Positions 1-13,072 of a stretch of 64,000 nt of DNA are shown here, piece after piece (position 1 is the first letter of the stretch; every line of letters begins with the position of its first letter). Source of the DNA: Misgurnus anguillicaudatus. Lineage: Eukaryota; Chordata; Actinopteri; Cypriniformes; Cobitidae. Location of the stretch: assembly GCF_027580225.2 (NCBI RefSeq), contig NW_027395277.1, positions 2,235,001 to 2,299,000 of the forward strand, in the 5' to 3' direction. The notes below the pieces were generated by a model. That model saw only the letters and a list, made by a program, of their open reading frames with translations. It made no database searches and was not told the origin of the DNA. The translations under genes were made by a program, and so were the position numbers.

Positions 1-3000
1 ATTATTATTATTATTATTATTATTAAATCGTGTTAATGTATTGCTTTATTAATAATAAATAGTCAAAAGAACATAGAATTTCCTCCACTGCCTATTGAAT
101 GCGCCACACCCAGTCCAGTAGGAGGCGCTAATGACCCTTCAGTTGCCAACCGCCACTCAGGCCAAAAGCGCAGAAGAACAAAATAACCGGGAAAATCTGA
201 CAGGTAGTGAAGGGAGAAACGAAGCTTTTCGAAGCTTCGAATCAATTGAACCAATTGCTTCGAAAATTGATTCAGTTTTTCGAAGCAGTTCGAAACCCAC
301 ACACGCTGGCGACCCCTGCTGGTCAAAATAGTGTAAAAGCAGATGTGTTGAAACATTTTACACTTTTTTTTTACAAAATAATAGCAAGATTTTTATTAAA
401 ATATGTTTAAAAAAAGTATTTAACTTAATTAAGACATAGTTAAAAGTGTATTATGTTTTTAGTTTTATTTAGGGCAAACAAATGAATAAAACTATCTACC
501 CTTTTAATTATGCACATTTTTGTCATTAAATCTGTCTATAAACAAAAAGTAGACAACATGGCAGTGTTATTAGTCAGAAGGATAAATGTTTTATGAACTT
601 TCATAATAAAACTGACCCGAGTTCACCTAAACTTATTAGACACTGGTCATGTGATCAACTCCCCCTAGTGGTGAACCATCAGATTTTCGAAACGTTTCGA
701 AACAGTTATGACGTAATGAAGCCTCGTTTGCTAAAATCACGTGACTTGGGCCAGTTTGAAACAAGCTCCGAACCACTGATTCGAAACAAAAGATTCGTAA
801 ATGTTTCGAAGCCTCATGAAGCAGTGCTTCGAAAACGACCATCACTACTGACAGGACTGAGAGAAGAGTATAACAGCACAGCGGGGTTTCAGAAGTAAGT
901 TTAAAATATTTAATATATTTTGCACAAGTTTCTTGCTGTCTAGTTTGTTACAGCCTAATTAGTCATTACTGTTAGGGGAGGTTTGCAAGTTTTTGTCGTA
1001 GTAATCGTGTAGCTTGCGGTTTACTATGGTTTCATACTTAATTTTTCTTGGGTGTTTTGTAAGTACGTCTTAATTAAATGTTATTGCACAATGCACAAAA
1101 CTGTTCAGAATCTTTCAGTTTATATTATTCTGGTTAACCTAATGAATCATGTTCTTAAAGGAACAGTGATTAATAAGGCACTTACTTATGCAGTTAATTC
1201 ATAATTTACAAAATACGATTTGTTTAAAAAAGGCAATACATTTATGTTGCCTAACAGTCACTTGAGAAATAATTCTAGAAAAATAACGTGTACAGACATT
1301 TTCACAGACATTGTTAATGTAACTGTTACATCTGCATGTAAATTATATTAGGTATGTTGCTAAAATTTTCAAAATGGTTAAATGCTAAAACGAGTTGTTC
1401 AGATAGAAAGAGCTTGAAAAAAGCTTTTAAATGAGACCAAGATCATGTATATGGGTTAAAGAATAACAAAATACTGGCCATTTGAAACTCGAAAATCATC
1501 ACTTTATTTGGTCCCATGTTTTCCATTAAAATTCAAGAAAATGTGTGACCGAATCATGAAAATTATGAAGTTTTTAGCTATAACTTTTTAAATCGTTAAG
1601 ATATTGACCTGAATCTTTCAGGATAAGCTGTTTGATATATCCTCTACATATTCCACTTCTGAAAAGTCAGATATATAAAAAAACAAACCACTAATTACAC
1701 CAAATAACACTCTTTATTCAGTCTATATATACAGATATCATCTACATGGCTATACGGCTGCGTCCCATTCTTTACCATTCAAGCAGATTTTGGTAGAGGT
1801 AAAACCACCTTTGGTAGTCGGTCAAATTTCTTAAAATTTCGTTCACTTGTAGTTTAGCAATTAAACTAAATGTCTTTACAATTTCAAGAATGTCTTTACT
1901 CAACTTCAGCAAAAACAACGACTATTTTTCAAACAACCGACTTTGGCGAGCTCGCACGGCCAGTGGTTAAACATGAAAGGTTGTGACTGAAAACGAGAAG
2001 GTACCTATGGTTCTTCCGGTGGTGTTAACAATAAAAACTCAGAAATTTCGCCATCAACAAACCAACAGAAGCATTATTTTCAACAGCACCGCGCGCCGCC
2101 TGAGAAAATCTTGAGTTTCGCTGAGTGGAACCAAAACGTCAGCCGCGACAGCGGAGTTAGCAACATTCCTAATTATATAGATAAAAGCAGCATTCTGGCA
2201 ACAGGTGGTGTGCTTTAGTTAATATATTTAAAAGGTTCATATCTAATGCATTTTGACATCCCTTATATTTATCTTTATGTAAGAGTTATACTTTTATTTT
2301 AGTGAGAGGGTTATGTTTCAGTGATTAAGCAGACATTGCAAGCAGGCCAAGCACTTATGCCTGACATGGCTGGAGTCAATACTACCTCACCAAAATTACA
2401 ACTAATGTTTGGCTCAAACCTTGCCTAATCGCAGTGTTTTTCCCTTTTATTATTTCTCTTTTTGTAGGCCCATCAGAGTGAATTTCTGAGTTCTTTCACA
2501 TATGCTGTATGGTAAGAGTGAATTTCTGCCAGTTGATACCGGTGACAGGTGTTAATTAAGTTTATCTTTGTATTTTTTATTAAAGGTCAGCGAATGGATG
2601 GATTATCCAGTCACGGTACATAATGAAAGGTAAATGGCAATTAATTAAGTAATGTACTAAATGTATAAACTGTAGTGTGTTCAGTAGCTACTAATACATT
2701 ACCTCTATCACTCTCTCTAAAAGACTTGACTGAGTTAGAAGAAGCTGAGCGACTCTTCAGAGTGAAGATGTTATGGTAATGTAAATCTTACGATTTTATA
2801 ATGTAGTTATATATAATATATCAGAGACAGCACGTCATTTTAACCCTGTTTTATGGTTAAAGGGGTTTTGCACCCTAAAGGTGCTTTTCCATTGCATAGT
2901 ACCCTACAGGTAAGGTCGAGTCAGCTTACTTTACTTTGGCTTGGTTAGCTTTTCCATTGAGTTTAGCAACACTTCAGAGTGGGAGGGATTATAGGGGTGT

Positions 3001-3108
3001 CAAATGTATATAGCACGACATTCGTTGCTCGACTTATCGAGGCTGTTTTCTAAGATGGCTCCTGTCTGTATATGCGTAATGTACTGTCTTTATAAAGGAT
3101 CTTCTTAT
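1..3108. other. Gene-free, mostly unassigned sequence
   Basis: Starts with an (ATT)n microsatellite (1-27). Two stretches (about 200-310 and 675-850) are rich in TTCGAA and look like decayed transposon pieces. 2880-2960 resembles the end of a fish DNA element (GGTGCTTTTCCATTGC), but I find no matching second end. No coding exon is supported. Confidence 0.5.
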
Positions 3109-3710
3109 TAGGGCTGACACTTTTGAGAAACATCAAGCACACACATCCCGCGCTTGAGCGTGTTTCTGAAAAGTAATTGTCACTGACAACAAGCACATAT
3201 ACATAACCTATGTATGCGCGCGTGCATATACATTAACCCTGCGCGTGCTGTTTGCTTGACCGTTTTTAATGATAGAGCACACAAACCATTGATATTTGAG
3301 AAATAAAACTTACCGCTGAGTTAAGCAGATCTTACTTCACTCGTCTATGTGACATGTGACAGTCAGCACGTGATCATTTTAAATCAGTTTACAAGACAAA
3401 TGCTGTTGTTGTTTAATATAAAGTTTACATCAGGGCTTTGAACCTGAATTTTTTTCCCAATTGGTTCGTTCCGAACAGAAACAGTATTTTAAAGTTTCCG
3501 TTTTTTGGTTCAACCCTAAAGTTGACGTTCCTGAACCGGTTTGAACAAAAAATAAAGTTCCCGAACCGGTTAATAACGTTCCATGTCAGCTGTGGGACAT
3601 AAAAATAAGTAGGCTGATCATTAGGACATTATTGTTTTCGCCAAATGTATTTTATACATCAAGAGTTCAGATCTTTGAAGGGCATATGGACAATCATGTT
3701 TGACTGGAGT

Positions 3711-4763
3711 TAGGGCTGTCACTTTTGAGAGAAATCAAATTCGAACGGATATCGAATATCATGCAATGTATCCGAATATATTTGAATATCTAGGTGCCCC
3801 CCGCGGGCATAAAAAAAAAACACCATAATGGAGATTCAATCACAAATTTATTAACAGTGACAGTCATAAACAGGACTGTCTGAATTATTATTTTTTACTT
3901 TTAAAACAGCAGGTTATCAACTTATGAATAACAACTTGTATGAAAAAAAACTATTCAGAACAGGTACAGACAATAACTTAAACTGCAGCAGGAAGCCCAA
4001 ACGAAATTCGCGCCCGCAGATTTCGGCGGAAAACTCTGCGGATTTAATGCGCATCATTGATGCGCGTCATTGACAAGCAAACATATCCCGCGCTTGAGCG
4101 TGTTTGTGAGAAGCAATATCTTTGACAACAAGCACACATACATAGCCTATCCCACGCGTTTGTGAGCCGTCATTGACAAGTACATTAACCCTGCGCGTGC
4201 TGTTTGCTTGACCGGTTTTAATGATAGTGCACAAACCCTTTGATATTTGTGAAAAAATTTAACTTACCGCTAAGTTAAGCAGATCTCACTTGACTTGACT
4301 AGACTTGTTGTCTATGTGACGCGTGACAGTCAGCACATAATCATTTCAAATCCGTTTAAAGGATGTATGCTGTTGTTGTTTAATATAAAGTTTACATTGC
4401 GTTGTAAAAATGATGAAATTATCTTCATACATGCTAATTTCATAATGTGAACGTATTAGCACAAGCTTTTTACTCTTCTATAATATTTAATATTAACAAT
4501 AAAATGTCATTTTATATACAAACTATAATTCTATATTGACATGCACATGAGGTTCATGTTGGTCCAATTTGATTCCCTCTCTTGCGCACAGTTGCCGTCG
4601 TCGGTCCCACTCTCAGCCTCCTTCCTATTACGAGGTGTTACTTAAAAAAATGCGCTACACATGGTATTTTAAAAACCAGATGGTTTATTTATTGTTCGAA
4701 TACGGATATTTCATGTCATGTTCGAATGCATATTCGAATATCAAATAAAAAGTGACAGCCCTA
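3711..4763. mobile_element. hAT-like element copy B
   Basis: Ends TAGGGCTGTCACTTTT and AAAAGTGACAGCCCTA, with flanks ACTGGAGT and ATTGGAGT (7 of 8 identical). Subterminal ATTCGAATAT motifs. Same family as the split copy A, and it sits inside the element that interrupted copy A. Confidence 0.8.
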
Positions 4764-5270
4764 ATTGGAGTTGGGCCGGATACATTCAAATGCATGTGCT
4801 TCTGTGTGTACAGAATTTTTTTTTATTTTAGCGCCTTTTTGCGGTTAAATTGTTTAAAATCACTTAAGTGTTAACATTTGCAAGCCTTTGAAACACGTGC
4901 AAATGATCAACTTTCACCCTATTTAAATTTGCATATTAATCCGCAAATCGCATGCGAGCTGAACTGTGGGTCGTGATCTGTATAGATCACTGACCAACTG
5001 CGATCCGTTACACCACTAATTAGTATTAAAAATAAACAAACAAACATCTTGAGATTCTTGATAGCCTACAATATTTACCTCTTATGATTGAGCATTAGAG
5101 ACTTGGGCTTGAGTAGGCTACCTGCTGGTGGCAAGCTTCTCATTTCTCTGAGCCAACAATGACCGGAAGTGAACTTCACAGAGTCAAATTGCACAGAAAT
5201 CTTGTCAAAGAACTAAAAAAATAACGTTATTAACCGGTTACCATTATTTTCAATTAACGGTTCTGTTCTG

Positions 5271-7144
5271 GGGCCGTATTCACAAAGAATTTTAAGGCTA
5301 AAAGTAGCTCCTAACTGGCGAATTTAGGAGCAACTCCTAAAAATAATGGGCGTGTCACTCCTAACTTTAGGACTCCTAATTTTTTTCACTAAAAGTAATT
5401 CACGAAGCATTTTAGCCCTAAAAGTAGCACCTAAGTCTGGGACAGCTTAAAAGAAGTCGAGAGGACTCCTAACTCACTAAGACCTATTCACAAAGGATCT
5501 TAAAATGCCGTAGGTGCTGATCCTCCTTAACATGGACAGTTTCACCAACTCAAAAGCATTGCCTATACTTAAAAGCACACTTTAATGTAAACATATTGTT
5601 TATGACATTTGTTTCATAATTCATTCATGACAAGCAGGAAGTTTTTAGATTTACATGAAACAATAATGATATTAAATATTTAATATTGTATGCCAACCTG
5701 TTGCCATGCTTGCCCGTTTAAAGGCTGCAATCTCAACCCTTGACTGCGATTGTAATGCATACCACCGCCTCTCGCAGTCGTCCGGGGTCCGCGACACAAG
5801 CGGGAATGCTGCATTGATCTGCAAACAAATCCTCTCCCAGTGATACGCGGGGTTGATCCGAAATGAGCGGGTGCCTGCGGTTATGAGTCATCCAAAAATA
5901 TTTTTTCATGATATTCGGGTCGCGGTCGGTCGTGTCATTTGAAATAAAAATGCCAGTTAACTATTTTAAACAATAACTACTTTAAAAAAAATGCGGGCCA
6001 GGGAGCGGGTCGGGTATATTTATTTTTTATTTTTTGCGGTCCGAGTTGCGGGCGGGTAGTTGAAAACATTGGTCGGGTGCCGGTTGTTTTGTACATTGAC
6101 CCGCGCATCACTGTCTCCCAAGCTTAGTTTTGCTTGATATCTCAGTGCCAAATTTCCCTTTTATTATGTTTCTTTTTTCCAGCACCAACTGGGACAGCAG
6201 CAGTAACTGATCCTGCATCCAGTTGGGCTTTCTTTTCCGTTTTGGCGAGTTCATAATCCACCGTCATTTATTTATTACATTAGGCTTCTTCAATATGGGC
6301 AACATATCTTGCTTTAAGTAGTCTATTTAGGCTAATAGGATGTAAATTAATCAAGCAAGTGTTAATGCAATGTCGTTTTTTATTATTAGGGAAATGGCGG
6401 TTTTTATTTGGGTATTTAATTTCATTCACAACTTTTCTTTTATATATGCATTTCGATGGCATTACTATTATTATTTTGTGTAGGACACAGACATATTTCG
6501 ATGTAATTCCATGATTTGGTGCGTCTGTGTTATGTTCCGCATGACAGCCCTGTCATCTAACAACCAATCACCGTGGTCATTGCGAGGCAGCTCGTGCATG
6601 AGAATTGACGTCATCCGTAGCAACGAAGACTCACTCTTAGGGGGCGTGCACACCAACGCTTTTACGCCCGCGGCCGGCGCATGTTTTCAATTCATTTCAA
6701 TGGAAACTCAGCGTTTTTCAAATAAGCCAGCAGCTAGCGGTTTTTTTCCGCGCTGAAAACCGGCGCAGAGAGTTGAGAAATGTTCAACTTTGGAAGAAAA
6801 GCTCCGCTCGTCAATGTCAGTTCTCACGCGGCCGTCCAATCACAGTGGAGGTGGGGCGGGACAAGTATCACAGCAACCAACCGTCTCACAGCTGACGTAT
6901 CAGAGCTACCAAAGCGCTTAGCTGAAGAACAGCTGGCATTCGGCGTCCTCAAGGCGTTTTCAGCCGCGTTTAAAAGTTTTGGTGTGTCCAGCCCCTTAGT
7001 TTAAGAGTTATATTTTTTCCTTACTAAAAGTAGGTCTGAAAGGCGTTGTGAATAACTTTTAAGAGAAAACTCCTAGCTAAAATCTTTTAGTGCGATTTAG
7101 GAGTACTCTTAGTGGTAAGATAAAATTCTTTGTGAATACGGCCC
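5271..7144. mobile_element. Harbinger-like non-autonomous element (TIR GGGCCGTATTCACAAAG)
   Basis: Ends GGGCCGTATTCACAAAGAAT and its inverse before 7144, with CTG on both sides (possible 3-bp duplication). Inner copies of CCTAAAAGTAGC occur near each end. The superfamily is inferred only from the 3-bp flank. It contains a further MITE at about 6637-6997. Confidence 0.65.
6637..6997. mobile_element. MITE with TIRs like AGGGGCTGGACACACC
   Basis: Left end GGGGGCGTGCACACCAACGC, right end TTTTGGTGTGTCCAGCCCC. A relative, inverted and interrupted, spans about 53321-54170 (ending CTTTGGTGTGCACGCTACC). The short open frames here are not genes. Confidence 0.55.
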
Positions 7145-7529
7145 CTGGAACATATATTTCTGGTTTCGTTTCTGTTCCTTGCAAAACATCAAAAGTTTCT
7201 GGTTTTCGTTCCTTGAACCGGTTCAAAGCCTTGGTTTACATTGCGTTGTAAAAAAGATGATGAAATTCTAATGCTAATTTCACAACAAAAATGTATTAAA
7301 GGGATATTCCACTTTTTTTTTGAAAATATGCTCATTTTCCAGCTCCCCTAGAGTTAAATATTTGATCCAATCCATTGAATCTGATTAGACCATTAGCATT
7401 GTGCTAAAAAATAACCAAAGAGTTTCAATATTTTTCCTATTTAAAACTTGATTCTTCTGTAATTACATTGTGTATTAAGACCGACGGAAATTAAAAGTTG
7501 CAATTTTCTAGGCAGATATGGTTAGAACT

Positions 7530-7737
7530 ATACTCTCATTCTGGCGTAATAATCAGTGACTTTGCTGATGTAACATGGCTGCAGCAGGCGTAGTGATATT
7601 ACGCACTGCCCGAAAATAGTCCCCTGCCATTGAAAGTAACCAAGGGGACTATTTTCGGGCAGTGTGTAATATCACTACGCCTGCTGCAGCCATGTTACAT
7701 CAGCAAATTCACTGATTATTACGCCAGTTTGAGAGTA
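7530..7737. repeat. Near-perfect 208-bp palindrome
   Basis: Arms about 7530-7620 and 7650-7737 are inverse copies (for example GCGTAATAATCAGT against ACTGATTATTACGC), with a loop of about 17 bases around GCCATTGAAAGTAACC. Non-coding, and part of the enclosing TTAA MITE. Confidence 0.9.
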
Positions 7738-7739
7738 TA

Positions 7740-8606
7740 TGAAGAGTTTGGTTCCAAAACGCGATAAACGCCATTTTTGAAAAAAATGAGTTACTGCCAA
7801 AATCAGTATTATATCAGGTCAGTAGTTAAAAGTAAATAATTAATTTTACGCAAAATCCAATACTCGCCGTGATATTCTGTCATCTTTTCTCCCTTTTTTA
7901 CCAAAATGCGACAAACGCCACTCCTCCTTTTTTACAGAACGCAATAAATCCATTTCTGATATTACAGCGGACCATTCACGCAATGTAAACAAACAATGGC
8001 GGCGCGCTGAGTACACGGAATCCTAATTTTCCTCATCTACTTTGTACTTCGTGATCAACAAACAAAACAAAATAATACTTTAATAGCATTGCCAAACCTG
8101 TGATGGTTTTCTGTGACGGGAAAGAAACGTAAGCCATCAACAGCTAATAATTTCCGCGAGAGGCACTCGGTTGCTTGTTCTCCAGACAGCATCAAGCTTC
8201 TCATGCTAAAACATTGTGTTCTTAATATAACAAAGTAAGTGTTTTGGTTAATGCCATTAATGTTTATTTTTTAATCATTGTATACCACTAGTCAACTAAA
8301 TAAATATAAAATGGTAAAGATGAATGCACATTTATACATTGATTTAATAGATTTATAGCATTTTGAAATAAAAAACTGTCATGGATTTTTTGCATTTTGT
8401 GGAAAAAAGAATTCGTTTTTATAATAAATCTTTGAAAATCAAGTTATGGATTTGAATTTTTTATGTTTTTATAACCTAAAGATGCTATGTGAAAGTTTGT
8501 AACAGAAAAGAGTGGTTTTCATCTTGTCACTTTCTTGGTATAGAAAACACGTTTTTACCGAAATTTGTCAAAATGGATTTATTGCGTTTTGGAACCAAAC
8601 TCTTCA
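7740..8606. mobile_element. TGAAGAGTTT-ended element, copy 1 (TA target)
   Basis: Ends TGAAGAGTTTGGTTCCAAAA and its inverse, flanked by TA-rich sequence. Interrupts the right arm of the enclosing MITE. Other copies are at 44204-44451 and 57026-57163. Confidence 0.75.
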
Positions 8607-8795
8607 TATTTTCTCGGTAAGAATCAAATGTTTAACTGAAAAGCTGAAAAATTAGCATATTTAAAAAAAAAAGTGGAATGTCCCTTTAACACAAGCTTTT
8701 TATTCTGCTATAACACTATAAACAATAATATATGTAATTTTATATACAAACAATAATTCTATCTATCTGGTTCGTGTTGGTCCAATTTAATTCAG

Positions 8796-9632
8796 AGCAC
8801 ATGTTTGGTTTGGTGTTTTCATTTTCATTGTAAGCCTTTAAAAAGTAATTATTTTAGATGCAATATTTACGGCTTAAATTCTCTTATATATTTTTTTAAA
8901 TATTTAAAATCATTCCGCAGAATTATCCAAAAATTTTCCACAGAAAAAGCAAAAAAAGTTTGCATACCGACTTACACTGTTCTCTTTGCTTTTTAATTTT
9001 AATGAAACACAGCTGACTAAAACATAAAGGATTTAAAATATTCAATACTGTCCCTTTTGTTAGTCGCCACCTGTACGCCTCTAGGGGACATTTAATCTAA
9101 AGCTGCAACGATTTGTACCCGGAGTAACTTATTACAGGGTATGCAGAAATTTAGGCATAGGCATGTATCACGAGTGAGCCTGGGTTGCTCTAAAGCCTAT
9201 GTTATAGTTGTGCGTAAGGTCTACACCGTAGCCATGCTGTAGGTTATCTGTAGCCTGATGTGCACCTCACCAAAATGTTAACAGCGCGTCAGTTCTACGC
9301 GGACCGCAAGCACTGTGATTGATCCACTACAACCCCTCCTGTCAGATATAAAAAACATGTGTCGTAGGCATTTTCGTTTGCGACGGTGAGAAAAAAGATT
9401 GGCCAAGTTGAGGAGTGTTTTAACTCAAACTGCACCAAAAGTTGCCTATTTTTTTTCCATCACTGCTGGTCTTCTCAAAACATACACAACAAGCTGCTTC
9501 TTCTTTTTCGTTTGTGAGTTAACTGAGTAAGCTGCTTCTTTTGCGGTTGAGATGCTTCTGTGGTTTTAGCGAGGATACTGCCCACCAGGAATCTGTGCTT
9601 GTGTTTGCGCGTCGACGCAGATTTATATATGA
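8796..9632. other. No recognisable feature
   Basis: AT-rich, then unique-looking sequence with no supported exon or paired transposon ends. Confidence 0.4.
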
Positions 9633-9640
9633 AAACCAAC

Positions 9641-10688
9641 TAGGGCTGGGACAACGCGTCGACGTAATCGACGACGTCGACGCAAAAAATAAGTTGACGC
9701 AAAATATGCGCGTCGATTCATCAGACCCAAAAAGGTGGCGCCGTAGAATAGTAGCAACGCGAGTGGCTTCAGTCCATGCCGGTTTCACACAGCAAGTGTG
9801 AGCAGTACGTGCGGGCGCGTGCTTTTTTCAGCGCCCATGTTAACAAGCATGCACCCTGCCGCATGAGCAGCGCGAGCTCGCAGCTCTGTAGCAACAGTGC
9901 TGCAATCGTTTCTGCGTGGGTTCTGCTGCGCTGCTCACGCTCAATTATGTGAAAGTGCTTTGTTTATGGTTTAAATGCTCATGGATTGACGCGAAAAAGT
10001 GTCATTTTTACCATAAAATCATGAATGTGATGCCAAGTGTGTTTTAACAATCATGATTTTGAGCAATTTAACAGAAAGCAATGAAATATGTCACTGTTGC
10101 CAGAAGACTGCGCTTTCATTCACTCTCTGTCCAGCAGTAAATGAGTCCTAATCTATCTTAACAAACTTAAGAGAAAGAGATTTAATAATATATGTGCTTC
10201 TTAAGTCTATAATTGTGTTTATATCTGTCATTAAATGGACTAGAACAGCACGAAAACAATGTGGATTAAACAAATAAAAGTTATAAAAGTTACACTGACC
10301 ATCAAAAGGCACATTAAAGAGGTTTTGCTCATAAATGCATGTAAAATAAAGTAATTTGAACTTGAGATTTTTATACTGTTACTAAACTGCACAGTATGAG
10401 CTGCAAACGCTTTATTGAATGCTACCTCTGACTAAGAATGCATTATTTTGCACTTGTATAGTCTTTTTTTTATTTTGAAATTTTAAGAGCAATGAACATA
10501 TATTGAAATGTTTACATTCAGATATGTAAATCAACATGTATAAATTGCTATTAGTTAATTAATGGGGAGATAATCGAGAATCGAATCGAAGTCAAATCGG
10601 ACAGATAAAATGAATCGTTAGATTAATCGATGCATCGAAAAAAATAATCGCTAGATCATTTAAAAAATAATCGTTTATCCCAGCCCTA
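9641..10688. mobile_element. hAT element, 1048 bp, perfect 8-bp target duplication
   Basis: AAACCAAC precedes (9633-9640) and follows (10689-10696). Ends TAGGGCTGGGA and TCCCAGCCCTA. Subterminal TCGACG/TCGAT motifs. No transposase ORF. Confidence 0.9.
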
Positions 10689-11242
10689 AAACCAACACAT
10701 AGCTTATGCTGAAGGACATACGCACAACTATAATTAGCCCTTAAGCATCACCTATTCTTTTAAGAAATGTTTCTTTAAAGGGATCATGACAAATATTTTG
10801 TTCTTTGAGGTCCACATTATTTTTGCCCAAAAATTTCCACAAGTTTTCACAAAATAAGGAGATTGTAAAGAAATGCTAGTTTTTTTATGCTTGTTACTTA
10901 AATGTTACTTATTTTATGCAAAACTTTTTAGAGGCCTGCCAAAAGATCCACCCAAAAGTGCCAGTTAAGGTGTAAGAAGAGTGCATTGCAGACACCTTGA
11001 AGTACGTTCCTTATCGTGATTCAAGAGTGAGTCACCCCCCAGAATTATGACAGAATTATAAAAAAAGTTATACATTTTTTTTTAATAATAACACATTAGT
11101 TAAATCAAAGATGCAAAAATGCATAACAAAAATACAGTTTTATTTCAGTTTACAAAAACGAGATGACTGAAAGTGCATATTCGTTATTTTAAAAAGGAAC
11201 AATGTTTTGTTTTTATTGTGAGTGTACACACTGTTAAATGTC

Positions 11243-11466
11243 TTAAAGGCGGAGTCCACGATGTTTGAAAAACGCGTTGGAAAAGGAGACGGGCCGACTA
11301 CCAAAACACACTTATAGCCAATAAAATCAAATCAAATGCCGGGTTGCGTATGTGTGGGGCGGGTCTATCAACAGAAGGTCCAGATTCTATTGGGGTAGGG
11401 GCGTGTTTGTTTAGGTGATTTCAAATATCAACATTGGCTTTCAAACATCATGGACTCCGCCTTTAA
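11243..11466. mobile_element. 224-bp TTAA MITE, family GGCGGAGTCC
   Basis: TTAA at both ends, TIR AAAGGCGGAGTCCACGATG. An inverted near-identical copy lies at 56172-56379 inside lrrc56 intron 11. Confidence 0.85.
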
Positions 11467-11614
11467 TCCTATCCATGTGACCAAAAATAAGTATTTAAGC
11501 AGTGGCGACCGGTGACTTCTCTTCTAAAATATGTGTTTGTTACGTTATGTGAACCATGTGCATCATGCGTTTTGTTAAAATAAGTGCCTCCTGCACACAC
11601 GTCGAAACGCTTAC

Positions 11615-11930
11615 TTAAAGGAATAGTCTACTCATTTTCAATATTAAAATATGTTATTACCTTAACTAAGAATTGTTGATACATACCTCTATCATCTGTG
11701 TGCGTGCACATAAGCGCTGGAGCGCGCTACGACGCTTCGATAGCATTTAGCTTAGCCCCATTCATTCAATGGTACCATTTAGAGATAAAGTTAGAAGTGA
11801 CCAAACACATCAACGTTTTTCCTATTTAAGACGAGTAGTTATACGAGCAAGTTTGGTGGTACAAAATAAAATGTAGCACTTTTCTAAGCGGATTTAAAAG
11901 AGGAACTATATTGTATGGCGTAATAACACT
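11615..11930. mobile_element. Partial TTAA MITE with TAGCATTTAGC segment
   Basis: Starts TTAAAGGAATAGTCTACTC and shares the GCATTTAGCTTAGCCCCATT core with 16213 and 19736. The right half is missing or replaced. Confidence 0.55.
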
Positions 11931-12029
11931 TATGGGAGTACTTCGACTCGGCGCAGTAACACCCTGCGAAGGGGAGCGGACTTTTCAGGCGAGTCGAAGT
12001 CTGATCGTAACCGTCTGATCGCGCGAGAA

Positions 12030-12265
12030 CTGACCCGAGATTCTCACTCAGAGCCAGAAACATTGCAAACTCGTGAGACCTGCTGATCCGCGAGAGCCGC
12101 AAACTGACCTGAGATTCTCACTCAGAGCCGGAAACAATACGGACTCAAGAGACCTGTGAATCTGCTCTGACTCGAGAATCTCTCAACTCGTAACCGGCTG
12201 ATCCGCACAAACTGTCTCTCAAATCAGAGCCGGAAACACTGCAGATTCGCAGATCTGCCGGAAAG
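12030..12265. repeat. Imperfect tandem repeat, about 3 units of 75-100 bp
   Basis: Repeated blocks contain GAGATTCTCACTCAGAGCC and GTGAGACCTGCTGATCCGC with divergence. Non-coding. Confidence 0.6.
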
Positions 12266-12282
12266 ATTGCATACTCGATACA

Positions 12283-13072
12283 AATACATAATTAAAATGT
12301 AAGTACTCTGAAAAAGAGAGTATAAAACTCGAGTGTCTGTAGATCTCTCATGACCATTCGAGACGAAACAAATGATTAGCTTGCGCGAATATCACTCTCT
12401 CTCGCGACCATGGCACCACCCGTTGCTATGGGATCTGCCCAGACATGCGCACACCTGATTGATTTGAACGTGCACGAGGCACTCTAGAAAGAGCACAAGC
12501 ATGGCAGAGAAAGTGCATTCAGAACTCTCAGAAAGTGAATTCAGAACTCACAGTACCTGCATATCCAGTCAGCGAAGGCAAACAAGGCAAAAAGGGAATA
12601 AACGAAGCAATCAAACGAGAGTAAATATCACGTGGCTTTTCCTCGAGTCGACGATGCAACGTAGCGGTATTGTCTGTGGAGTGTAGTCCTCATCAGAGTC
12701 AACAATGCTTTCATCACGGAAACTCTTCCATGCAAAACACTGGCTTAATAGTGAGTACTAGAAGGCATCCTATCTGTTTATATTCCTACTGATAAAGTTA
12801 GGTGTATTATTACATGTGATTGTGACATGATGTTATTACATGCACCGCGCTCCTTCCTCTCCGCTTGTCTGAGGTAAATCCTTCTCCCAGCAAAGCTGTC
12901 GGTGTCACGCGTTCATGTGTTTTGGGGGCGTGGCTTTAGAAGAAACCCAGAAGGGAGGGGTGGAGTGAATGGAAAAATGAGCTGTGTTTAAAACAGTGGT
13001 GAGAGGTCTACAGACACTCGATTTTTATACTCTCTTTTTCAGAGTACTTACATTTTACTTATGTATTGATAT
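12283..13072. mobile_element. Inverted-repeat element, TIR TGTAAGTACTCTGAAAAAGA
   Basis: About 60-bp inverted ends (left 12283-12345, right 13008-13072) surround CpG-containing unique sequence. Family not recognised. Confidence 0.7.

Larger units (their letters stand above)
3431..7233. mobile_element. hAT element with 8-bp target duplication (itself interrupted)
   Basis: Ends CAGGGCTTTGAACC and GGTTCAAAGCCTTG are inverted repeats. GTTTACAT is duplicated at 3423-3430 and 7234-7241. The uninterrupted relative at about 4391 reads GTTTACATTGCG, which proves the insertion. Subterminal GAACCGGTT motifs recur on both sides. Confidence 0.85.
7296..8689. mobile_element. TTAA-target MITE (Kolobok/piggyBac type), interrupted
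   Basis: TTAA at both borders with ends AAAGGGATATTCCAC and GTGGAATGTCCCT. The uninterrupted relative at about 4450 reads GTATTAGCACAAGC. It contains a near-perfect hairpin (7530-7737) and the TGAAGAG element (7740-8606). Confidence 0.75.
3109..8800. mobile_element. hAT-like element copy A, split by two later insertions
   Basis: Begins TAGGGCTGACACTTTTGAG. 3130-3430 is similar to 4080-4390 of copy B, and 7234-7295 and 8690-8790 continue that similarity, so the 3431-7233 and 7296-8689 blocks are insertions into it. The right end is not recognisable. Non-coding. Confidence 0.6.

Noticed and set aside
2880..3000. hAT-like end (GGTGCTTTTCCATTGC)
   Set aside because: No matching second end or target duplication could be found in the window, so it is not called as an element.
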